Origin: Planctomycetota bacterium
GTDB lineage: Bacteria; Planctomycetota; Phycisphaerae; UBA1845
DNA length: 5,770 bases
Assembly: GCA_024277835.1 (NCBI GenBank)
Contig: JAJRUK010000264.1
Coordinates: 1-5,770, forward strand
Reading direction: 5' to 3'
The translations under genes were made by a program, and so were the position numbers. Below the pieces are notes generated by a model that was not told where the DNA came from, searched no databases, and saw only the letters and a program-made list of their open reading frames with translations. Positions 1 to 5,079 of the stretch are shown one piece after another; the first letter of the stretch is position 1, and every line of letters starts with the position of its first letter.

Positions 1-2
1 AG

Positions 3-539
3 GGGCTTGCTTCGCTTTCTGAATGGAAGCAAACAAAGAGCCTGTCCGGACTTCGCGAGAAGCTGTTTCGCCTGCACGGCGGGCAGTACGTCAGCGAGAT
101 CACTGCGCAACTGACCGAGGACTGGGATCCACACCCGGAACTTTTTGAAGCCCTTATCGAGGCGCTTGTGTTGCTGGGCGATGCGAGCGAGCCGCTTGAC
201 GAGACCGTTCGATACCAGGCAGCTCTGTTGACGTCTATCGGCGCGATGCCGCGTCTGGATGCGTGCATGTCCTGCGAACGGAGCGACGATTTACTTTATT
301 TCTCCTCGTTCGAGGGTGGGCTGCTTTGCAGGAACTGCGAAGCAAACCACGTCGAGAAGCGCGAGCTGTCGCCCGGGTTGATCGAGTCGTTGCGGCGTGG
401 TGCGGGCGGCGAGAGCGTCGGTGAAGATCGTGAAAGCGTCTTTTCCGTGCTGAACTATCACATTTCCCATTCCATGGGGCGAGAACCGAAGCTCGCCGGA
501 CATCTCGTCTCGCTCCAGCGTCAAAGACGCATCAACTGA
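3..539 (+). CDS. recO: DNA repair protein RecO, C-terminal part (5' end outside window)
   Basis: RecO helps load RecA in the RecFOR recombination-repair pathway by binding single-stranded DNA, RecR and SSB. About 178 C-terminal residues are visible; the reading frame is already open at base 3, so the N-terminal OB-fold lies outside. The visible part begins with the helical domain (LSEWKQTKSLSGLREKLFRL, then HPELFEALIEAL). It continues into a four-cysteine zinc finger: CMSC with cysteine codons at 264 and 273, and CRNC with codons at 327 and 336, about 17 residues apart. A helical tail ends at TGA 537-539. The sequence 'LLTSIGAMPRLDACMSC' fits the RecO pattern well. A GTG at 168 is internal and not a credible start. 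No frameshift is seen. The next gene is 100 bases away and seems to have its own promoter. Confidence 0.9.
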   Translation, partial: GLASLSEWKQTKSLSGLREKLFRLHGGQYVSEITAQLTEDWDPHPELFEALIEALVLLGDASEPLDETVRYQAALLTSIGAMPRLDACMSCERSDDLLYFSSFEGGLLCRNCEANHVEKRELSPGLIESLRRGAGGESVGEDRESVFSVLNYHISHSMGREPKLAGHLVSLQRQRRIN

Positions 540-568
540 CGCCGCTGGTGCGATGGATGATCGGATTC

Positions 569-584
569 TGGCACAGAAATTGCC
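569..584 (+). promoter_or_regulatory. Candidate sigma-54 (RpoN) promoter
   Basis: CTGGCAC begins at 568, followed by five bases and TTGC (TGGCAC at 569-574, TTGC at 580-583). This matches the known -24/-12 consensus YTGGCACG-N4-TTGCW, including the exact 10-base spacing between the GG and GC dinucleotides. It differs only at the G after TGGCAC and at the final W. Transcription would start near 595, about 45 bases before the ATG at 640. A sigma-54 promoter needs an AAA+ activator; no activator site could be identified. The function is inferred from the motif alone. Confidence 0.5.
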
Positions 585-626
585 GCGTAATCAGCCAGCG
601 TCCTGGATAGGCACACCTGTTTCACC

Positions 627-631
627 GGGAG
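627..631 (+). promoter_or_regulatory. Ribosome binding site choosing the 640 start
   Basis: GGGAG lies 8 bases before the ATG at 640. The earlier in-frame ATG at 553 has no comparable site and lies upstream of the candidate sigma-54 promoter. The 640 start also places a hydrophobic export signal right at the N-terminus. Confidence 0.6.
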
Positions 632-639
632 TAGATGGA

Positions 640-1329
640 ATGAAGCTAAATCGATTATGTTGTGGTGGGACGGTCACTTCGATCTTGTTTTTCATCGGTT
701 GTGCTGGGTTCGTGCTCCCGACTGCGGACGAGATTCTGGTCTCCAGCGTCTCGGCGAAGGCGGACGAGCTTGTCGCATCCGTTGGTGGTGAAGACGGGTA
801 TGGCGGAATGATGATGGGTGGCTACGCCGATCACGTTTCAAGCGGGATGGGTTTTTGGCAGACGGACGATCTTGCCCCCGACGGGTCAATGGTGACCGTG
901 CAGTTCCACAATGACAGCGGCGAGGATTGCACCTTTGATTTTTCGTATATCGCCGCACGCACAGGCCTGGATGAACAATCGATCCTTGTTGATGTTGACG
1001 CCGGCGACAGCGTGGCGTTCGATATCGAGTGCGCCGAAATGATGGGCCTTGGTGAACTCGGCACGCCGGGCGCTGTTGGGTGCATGCTTGCAAACGGTGA
1101 TGAAATCGAGAACACGATGGCGGTTCCTGGGTTTCTCAACCTGGATTATCTCTGTGGCGAAACGTATTCGCATCACCTGCGAACCGACGTCGATGACTTG
1201 GACGAAGATGGGGACACGGAGGAGCTTGTCGTTTACAGCGACGCGCTGCTGATGCACCTTGAAGACGGCGGCCCGACCGGGCACCAACACGGGTTCGGAA
1301 TGGGAATGATGGGCGGGCATCGGAGATAG
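640..1329 (+). CDS. Exported (probable lipoprotein) of unknown function with Met/His-rich tail
   Basis: A 229-residue protein; I do not recognise a named family. Residues 1-26 are an export signal: basic start (MKLNR), hydrophobic stretch TSILFFIGC, and Cys21 in FIGC, close to a lipobox although Phe at -3 is not typical. The mature part has GGMMMGG (about 56-62), then a probably beta-rich region (VTVQFHNDSGEDC onward) with four spaced cysteines (about 97, 131, 148, 172), which could make two disulfides. Near 183-193 is an acidic DLDEDGDTEE segment resembling a calcium loop. The last 15 residues (GHQHGFGMGMMGGH) are rich in His and Met, as in soft-metal binding tails. Metal binding is inference. 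It is a single gene with a probable sigma-54 promoter in front and a strong terminator behind. A longer form starting at 553 is possible but less likely. Confidence 0.75.
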   Translation: MKLNRLCCGGTVTSILFFIGCAGFVLPTADEILVSSVSAKADELVASVGGEDGYGGMMMGGYADHVSSGMGFWQTDDLAPDGSMVTVQFHNDSGEDCTFDFSYIAARTGLDEQSILVDVDAGDSVAFDIECAEMMGLGELGTPGAVGCMLANGDEIENTMAVPGFLNLDYLCGETYSHHLRTDVDDLDEDGDTEELVVYSDALLMHLEDGGPTGHQHGFGMGMMGGHRR

Positions 1330-1412
1330 ACATCACCCACGCCATCCATCGTCGAATGCGAATCCTCTACCGTGAGCGGCGAACAGAAAGGCCTATCGAC
1401 GCTATCAAGAAT

Positions 1413-1450
1413 AACGGGCGAGGGCGCATCGTGCGCTCTCGCCCGTTTTG
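1413..1450 (+). terminator. Intrinsic terminator between convergent genes
   Basis: AACGGGCGAGGGCGCA (1413-1428) pairs with TGCGCTCTCGCCCGTT (1432-1447) around a TCG loop. The stem is 16 pairs long with one G-T wobble. It is followed by a T-rich run (TTTTGTTCTT from 1446) on the + strand. It serves the exported-protein gene ending at 1329. Read leftward, the same hairpin is followed by a weaker tract (TTATTCTT), so it may also end transcription of the Kazal gene whose stop is at 1486. Confidence 0.85.
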
Positions 1451-1485
1451 TTCTTCACTTCGTTATTGCACTGACACGTACGTTG

Positions 1486-2787
1486 CTACGGGCACGTACC
1501 AACGGTACCAAGGCTCATGCCTGCCTGGTCGGCAAGACATGCGTTGTCGTACGTGATTCGATCGCACCCACATACCGGAGAGTAGATCGCGGGGCATTTG
1601 GCCGGTTGCGGAGTACATGTACCAGTCGAAGCACAAATTCCCGTCGGCGTCTTGCAGAACTCTCCTGTGCCACAATCGACGTCAGTAATACAAGAGGCGT
1701 TGCATTCACCATCGTAGTCGACGCTCACGCGCGCTTCGTCCGCTTTGCATTTGTTTTCGTAGGTCGTTCCATTGCATCCGCAAACCGGAAGATAAATCGC
1801 GGGGCAAGCTGCCGGGCGTGGGGAACAGATTCCTGATCCGCCGCAGGTGGCCGGGGCGGTCGAACAGAATTCGGTGATGTCGCAATCGTCGTTGGATGCA
1901 CAAACGACTTCAACACATGCACCAAAGTGATCGATACTCACGCCGGCCATTGCGACAAGGCAACTGTTGTCGTAAGTGATTCCATCGCAACCGCACCGCG
2001 GTGAGAAGGAATCGAAGCAGCGCGTTGGGCGAGAAGCGCATTCACCAACTCCGAAGCAATCAAGGAAACCTTTTCTGCAGTATTCGTCCACCCCGCACTC
2101 GTTGTTGCCACTACACACAACGGGGCACTCGCCAGTGGAGTCAACGCTCGAGCCGGCGAGGGCGGCCTTGCATGAGTTGTCGTAGGTTACGCCGTCGCAA
2201 CCGCAAACCGGAGCATACACGTCCGGACAGGCAGCCGGGACGGGTATACACTCGCCATTGAAAGTGCAGAGACGGTCCCGGGTATAGCAGTAGTCTCCGG
2301 ACGCACAGTCGGCACTCGAGTCACACGGGATGATGCAAACGCCAGTATGGTCGATGCTCACACCGGCAGCCGCTGCTTCGCATGAATTTCCGTAGGTCGC
2401 ACCATCGCAGCCGCAGACCGGGTCAAACACATCCGGACAGGCGGCTGGCACGGGGGCACACGTACCCGCCTCACCGCAGGCACCTTCTGCGCTGACGCAG
2501 TATTCATCGATTGCGCAATCTGCATTGCTCGAGCAGCAGTCCGGCGGCAGTAGTGGCCCGGTAAAGCTCGCTTGCATCAACTTAAAATCATCGAGATCGA
2601 CGTCGCAGTCATGGTCGATATCGCCCCAGGGTCGGCCTTCTGCATCCACGGGGACCCCTTGGGGCGTGTCGCAACAGACGTCGAAGATGTCTGGAACACC
2701 GTCGCCATCCGAATCCACGCCAGCGGGCAGCCCGGCAGCGAGTAGTGTAGAAAATGCGAATACAACCGAAGACGTAACAGAAATCAT
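1486..2787 (-). CDS. Secreted five-unit Kazal-type protease inhibitor-like protein
   Basis: A 433-residue exported protein. Residues 1-23 are a signal peptide (hydrophobic VVFAFSTLLAAGLPAG). Residues 24-40 (VDSDGDGVPDIFDVCCD) look like a thrombospondin type 3 calcium repeat. Residues 55-78 hold an EF/dockerin-like loop, DIDHDCDVDLDD, with Cys61 at the usual Gly position, ending in FTGP as in planctomycete proteins. Five tandem units follow (85-151, 155-221, 225-291, 296-362, 366-432), each with ten cysteines at identical spacing. The second half of each is Kazal-like (PVCGCDGxTYxNxC), a fold that inhibits serine proteases. The predicted P1 residue, two after the second Kazal cysteine, is Asp, Asp, Asp, Ala, Ala. 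Inhibition is inferred from the fold; Asp at P1 would be unusual. The ATG at 2787 has a good ribosome site. The protein ends one residue after the last cysteine. Confidence 0.92.
   Translation of the reverse strand: MISVTSSVVFAFSTLLAAGLPAGVDSDGDGVPDIFDVCCDTPQGVPVDAEGRPWGDIDHDCDVDLDDFKLMQASFTGPLLPPDCCSSNADCAIDEYCVSAEGACGEAGTCAPVPAACPDVFDPVCGCDGATYGNSCEAAAAGVSIDHTGVCIIPCDSSADCASGDYCYTRDRLCTFNGECIPVPAACPDVYAPVCGCDGVTYDNSCKAALAGSSVDSTGECPVVCSGNNECGVDEYCRKGFLDCFGVGECASRPTRCFDSFSPRCGCDGITYDNSCLVAMAGVSIDHFGACVEVVCASNDDCDITEFCSTAPATCGGSGICSPRPAACPAIYLPVCGCNGTTYENKCKADEARVSVDYDGECNASCITDVDCGTGEFCKTPTGICASTGTCTPQPAKCPAIYSPVCGCDRITYDNACLADQAGMSLGTVGTCP
1492..2535 (-). repeat. Five tandem ~210-base units encoding ten-cysteine modules
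   Basis: The units encode residues 85-151, 155-221, 225-291, 296-362 and 366-432 of the Kazal-type protein, at 2335-2535, 2125-2325, 1915-2115, 1702-1902 and 1492-1692. The start-to-start period is 70, 70, 71 and 70 codons. Cysteine spacing is C5C5C6C5C6C7C1C8C14C in all five. At DNA level units 1 and 2 are closest (2191-2243 against 2403-2455 nearly identical). Units 4 and 5 share the segment encoding CPAIY. Unit 3 is the most divergent (CFDSFSPRC). This pattern suggests stepwise duplication. Confidence 0.9.
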
Positions 2788-2796
2788 CGCGTGAAT

Positions 2797-2803
2797 CTCC
2801 CCC
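2797..2803 (-). promoter_or_regulatory. Ribosome binding site of the Kazal-type gene
   Basis: Read on the minus strand, GGGGGAG lies 9 bases before the ATG at 2785-2787. It fixes the start directly at the signal peptide. Confidence 0.7.
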
Positions 2804-2890
2804 GCAGGCTCGTTGCACGCTTCCCATCCGATCGCCCCCCACGTTGGAAAGAAAATGATCGGACCCGTGCAAATCGACGCTGCTCCTCAC

Positions 2891-2919
2891 ATTTTATCCA
2901 TGCGAGGCGCGCGATTCAA
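2891..2919 (-). promoter_or_regulatory. Sigma-70-type promoter for the Kazal-type gene
   Basis: On the minus strand TTGAAT (2914-2919) and TAAAAT (2891-2896) are separated by exactly 17 bases. The -10 matches TATAAT at five of six positions and the -35 keeps TTGA. It would give a leader of about 100 bases before the start at 2787. The rest of the 278-base gap up to 3065 shows no convincing hairpin terminator for the coiled-coil gene ending at 3066 and no other gene. Confidence 0.55.
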
Positions 2920-3065
2920 GCCGGTGGTGCGCGAATGTTTGTACGCTGAACGCACGGAATCGGATGTATTGGCGCGAGGTTGCGGTTATCGGTCGTGGCA
3001 GGGGCTCGTTTGGGCGAAGGGGCGTTGTCCGATAAGAACGGGTTGGTGCGAAAGGCGGGCTGTGT

Positions 3066-4007
3066 TTAGATCGTGCTTTCGATTATTGCGCGGCGCTGTT
3101 GCTCGAGCGCTTCGAGCTGCGGAGTTAGCTCTTTTTTCAGATGCGAGCAGTGATTCAGCGCTTCACGAACTTCCTGCTTGATCGGGAGTGTCGCGCTCAT
3201 GTCGCAAAAGTAGCCGCCGGGCGTATTCTGAGAAAGTTGCGAGATCATCTCCGCCAGCGAAAGCGAAACCTTGCGAAGTTCGCGGTTGACTTCGATGTCT
3301 TCCTCGAGCGAAAGCTCATCGATGTGGCGTTTCAGTCGTTCGATGCCCTGACGTACGAGTCGCGATGGCCCCTTCGTTTGCTGTAACGTCACCGTGCTGT
3401 GGACCAGTTGCCCGACGGCTCCGAGCGGACTGCGGTACATCATCTTGCTACGCGCGCTACCCAGCGAGTGCGTCATCGAGTTCAAATGATCTTCGGTCTG
3501 CTCGGCTGCTTCGATCGCTTTTGTCACGGCACGATGTTCTGCCTTGATTTGTTGGAAATGGTCGTCGATCTCGGCAAGTTGACTCGCGTGCTCGCCGCCT
3601 TGCGAGCGAATCTCTTCTGCGGCTGCATCGCAAGCTCGATCGTACTCTTTCTCGACCTCGCGAAACCCTTCAAGATCGCGCTCCATCGTCAGCACTTGCT
3701 CGTTGAGCGCTTCTAGTGCTTCGATGCTTGTGCGATACTTTTCAGTCAGCGGCACCAGCTCTTCCTTGAGTGCGTCGAGCCTTTCTTGTTTGTTCCCCTT
3801 TAGCGAACTGGCGAGACTCGTGAAGGAAAACGACTCAAGCGATTGGACCTGGGCGTCAAGCTCGTTGACTAACGCTTCGAGTTTGTCGAATTGAAAGAGA
3901 TCGTCGCCAAGCTTCTCGCGCAGCCGCGGAAGCTCGGCCTTGACACCTGTCAGATGGTCCAGCCGCTCATGGATCGTTGCAAGATTTGTTCGTGCATCGC
4001 CGTTCAT
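3066..4007 (-). CDS. Coiled-coil protein of unknown function
   Basis: A 313-residue soluble protein with no signal peptide or membrane segment, so probably cytosolic. Heptad-rich, charged helices fill about 5-58, 72-185 and 278-311. Between the first two is SFSFTSLASSLKGNKQERL (59-77). I recall this motif (S-x-T-S-L-x-x-x-L-x-G-N/S-K-x-E-x-L) from uncharacterised coiled-coil proteins in other bacteria; a database check is needed to confirm that. Residues 186-216 (KMMYRSPLGAVGQLVHSTV) form a less charged break, and 262-275 (PGGYFCDMSATLP) a short Gly/Pro-containing segment before the last helix. A scaffold or membrane-associated role is only a guess. The ATG at 4007 has GGAG 9 bases upstream. 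It lies 175 bases downstream of the zinc-ribbon gene on the same strand, so joint transcription is possible but unproven. Confidence 0.8.
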   Translation of the reverse strand: MNGDARTNLATIHERLDHLTGVKAELPRLREKLGDDLFQFDKLEALVNELDAQVQSLESFSFTSLASSLKGNKQERLDALKEELVPLTEKYRTSIEALEALNEQVLTMERDLEGFREVEKEYDRACDAAAEEIRSQGGEHASQLAEIDDHFQQIKAEHRAVTKAIEAAEQTEDHLNSMTHSLGSARSKMMYRSPLGAVGQLVHSTVTLQQTKGPSRLVRQGIERLKRHIDELSLEEDIEVNRELRKVSLSLAEMISQLSQNTPGGYFCDMSATLPIKQEVREALNHCSHLKKELTPQLEALEQQRRAIIESTI

Positions 4008-4016
4008 CAGACTTCA

Positions 4017-4020
4017 CTCC
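4017..4020 (-). promoter_or_regulatory. Ribosome binding site of the coiled-coil gene
   Basis: GGAG on the minus strand is 9 bases before the ATG at 4005-4007. It supports that start over any extension; the frame upstream offers no better site. Confidence 0.5.
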
Positions 4021-4182
4021 GAAGAGACTCCAGAGGGTCTGTCGGACCGGTTTGCAGGCTTCTTAAAGCGTTTTCGGATGATCGGAGCGGGTGATAAACG
4101 GTCTGTTTGAGGGCGTCAGGTGCGGTGGCTACCGGACATGATGGGGCGGAGGTTCTGATAAATGATGCGAGGCGAGTCCGGT

Positions 4183-4629
4183 TCAAGCGTCGCCGAGGAA
4201 GTCGCGCCATCTGATCTGCACGTCAGGCAGGAAGTATTCCGCGCCGCACTCCGGACAGCGATGCTCATCCGGCAATCCGCGCACATTGTAGCCACATTCC
4301 AGGCAATTCATGTAGTCGTTCTCGCGGACTAGCTGACCGAAGTGTCTCGCGGAACGGCGGATTATTCGGCGCGCGATAAACGTAGAGGTAATCATGACAA
4401 ACAGCGAGAGGTGTAGCCACGTCGAGGGAATGCTCATTGAGAACCAAGGCACGCCGACGATGTTGAGTGTCTGGAACGTGAGCAACGGCAGTAACGGCAG
4501 CTTCGCGCAGAACTCGATCCACCGCGTCCATCGAACATGGACCCAAAGCGCTTTCGGGAACTTTCCACTTGGGCGAAAAGCTGTCAGATGATCCGTTTCG
4601 ATCTCGTTGAGCTTCTTAGGCCATTTCAT
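4183..4629 (-). CDS. Small membrane protein with C-terminal zinc ribbon
   Basis: A 148-residue protein with the ATG start at 4629. It has a basic, amphipathic N-terminus, then two hydrophobic helices: about 41-64 (FCAKLPLLPLLTFQTLNIVG…) and about 70-91 (WLHLSLFVMITSTFIARRII). A basic stretch (RRIIRRSARHFG) follows. The C-terminal ribbon is CLECGYNVRGLP…RCPECGAEY, with four zinc-binding cysteines in two CxxC pairs. This CGYN-RGLP ribbon is, as I recall, typical of many small planctomycete membrane proteins of unknown function. The basic patch after helix 2 suggests that the ribbon faces the cytoplasm. A TTG start at 4701 would add 24 residues that look unlike protein, have no good ribosome site and overlap the rightward promoter, so the shorter form is preferred. 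Confidence 0.75.
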   Translation of the reverse strand: MKWPKKLNEIETDHLTAFRPSGKFPKALWVHVRWTRWIEFCAKLPLLPLLTFQTLNIVGVPWFSMSIPSTWLHLSLFVMITSTFIARRIIRRSARHFGQLVRENDYMNCLECGYNVRGLPDEHRCPECGAEYFLPDVQIRWRDFLGDA

Positions 4630-4636
4630 GGGGGAT

Positions 4637-4642
4637 ATTCTA
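4637..4642 (-). promoter_or_regulatory. Possible -10 box giving a leaderless mRNA
   Basis: On the minus strand TAGAAT (five of six to TATAAT) ends 7 bases before the ATG at 4629, which is where transcription normally starts. No Shine-Dalgarno sequence precedes that ATG. No recognisable -35 lies 17 bases upstream, so the call is weak. Confidence 0.3.
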
Positions 4643-4694
4643 TCATCATTGGGAAGCCCTTTTTCTCGGACCCATCGGCGATCAGTAACAATCC

Positions 4695-4723
4695 TTGACA
4701 ATCTTCGTTATTAGTGGTACACT
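4695..4723 (+). promoter_or_regulatory. Sigma-70-type promoter pointing toward parDE
   Basis: A perfect TTGACA (4695-4700), a 17-base spacer and TACACT (4718-4723; four of six to TATAAT). Transcription would start near 4730 and run through the hairpin element to parD, whose start is about 350 bases further on. No equally good promoter was seen closer to parD. Confidence 0.55.
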
Positions 4724-4764
4724 CCAACGGTGTGTGACAGTCCAGGCAGGGGCAGGCGAGGTTC

Positions 4765-4818
4765 CAGGCTGAAGGCCTGCTCTATCGTAGCCGGGGGCAA
4801 GCATAGCGTCGCGCCCGG
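4765..4818 (+). repeat. REP-like unit, left arm of inverted-repeat element
   Basis: CAGGC-TGAAG-GCCTG (4765-4779) forms a 5-pair hairpin. It is followed by CTCTATC and GTAG (4787-4790), then a second imperfect hairpin: CCGGGGGC (4791-4798) pairs with GCGCCCGG (4811-4818), with one mismatch. A GTAG tetranucleotide at the foot of a hairpin is the known layout of REP sequences mobilised by RAYT transposases; assignment to that class is inference. Bases 4765-4801 match the reverse complement of 4955-4991 at 31 of 37 positions. Confidence 0.6.
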
Positions 4819-4837
4819 ATTGCTGACACCGCCCGAC

Positions 4838-4905
4838 CGACCCTGAAGGGGTCGTCTACTTACTGGGTAGGCGCACGAACCACCTGTTCGACCCTTACAG
4901 GGTCG
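4838..4905. repeat. Inner inverted pair of GACCC hairpins
   Basis: CGACCC-TGAAG-GGGTCG (4838-4854) and, 34 bases on, CGACCC-TTACA-GGGTCG (4889-4905) are each self-complementary hairpins with 5-base loops. The second stem extends to 7 pairs with T4888-A4906. The reverse complement of the second matches the first at 15 of 17 positions, so the two form an inverted pair nested inside the outer arms. No coding frame explains them. Confidence 0.65.
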
Positions 4906-4939
4906 AGGACAAGCGCATCGATTTTCCGTAGGCGGCGTC

Positions 4940-4991
4940 CCGCGTGTGGCGGAACTTGCCCACGGCTACTATAGGTCAGCCCTTCAGGCTG
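4940..4991 (-). repeat. REP-like unit, right arm of inverted-repeat element
   Basis: Read on the minus strand from 4991: CAGCC-TGAAG-GGCTG, then ACCTATA, GTAG (4969-4966) and a degenerate hairpin CCGTGG…CCAC-ACG-CGG (bulge of three). The order of parts is the same as in the left arm, in the opposite orientation. The first hairpin differs from the left copy by a swapped G-C/C-G pair, so the stem is kept. Another GTAGCC in the same orientation lies at 5016-5011, without a clear hairpin. Confidence 0.6.
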
Positions 4992-5065
4992 CACCCGCTT
5001 GCGGCGTTGAGGCTACCGAAGCGGTCACGCGCCGGGCAAGCCTGCGAATCGCTACGCGCGCCGTG

Positions 5066-5071
5066 AAGGAG
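5066..5071 (+). promoter_or_regulatory. Ribosome binding site of parD
   Basis: AAGGAG sits 8 bases before the ATG at 5080, the strongest Shine-Dalgarno in the window. Its first A also ends the sequence CGTGA (5062-5066), which can pair with TCACG at 5025-5029. Confidence 0.75.
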
Positions 5072-5079
5072 TATCAGCC

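Noticed and set aside
553..639. Longer version of the exported protein starting at 553
   Set aside because: The added residues lack export features, the ATG has no ribosome site, and the codons overlap the candidate sigma-54 promoter.
886..1320. Open minus-strand frame opposite the exported protein
   Set aside because: It is antisense to a gene with a clear signal peptide, ribosome site and terminator, and has no recognisable motif.
1372..1836. Plus-strand open frame of 154 codons
   Set aside because: It runs through the terminator hairpin and is antisense to Kazal units 4 and 5; its Arg/Ser/Thr-rich product is a shadow of their codons.
2813..3181. Plus-strand open frame across the gap before the coiled-coil gene
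   Set aside because: It covers the leftward promoter and the 3' end of the coiled-coil gene, has no ribosome site, and the product looks random.
4007..4210. Minus-strand 67-codon frame ending in TGATG at the coiled-coil start
   Set aside because: The TGATG junction is tempting as translational coupling, but the frame begins inside the zinc-ribbon gene, and its product is Arg/Ser/Pro-rich with no motif.
4765..5016. CRISPR array or riboswitch
   Set aside because: The hairpins are inverted pairs of unequal sequence and spacing, not regular direct repeats with spacers, and I recognise no riboswitch core.
4724..5079. Decayed transposase or hidden small gene
   Set aside because: No frame of useful length with a start and ribosome site is open across the element, and no transposase motif is visible in any frame I read.
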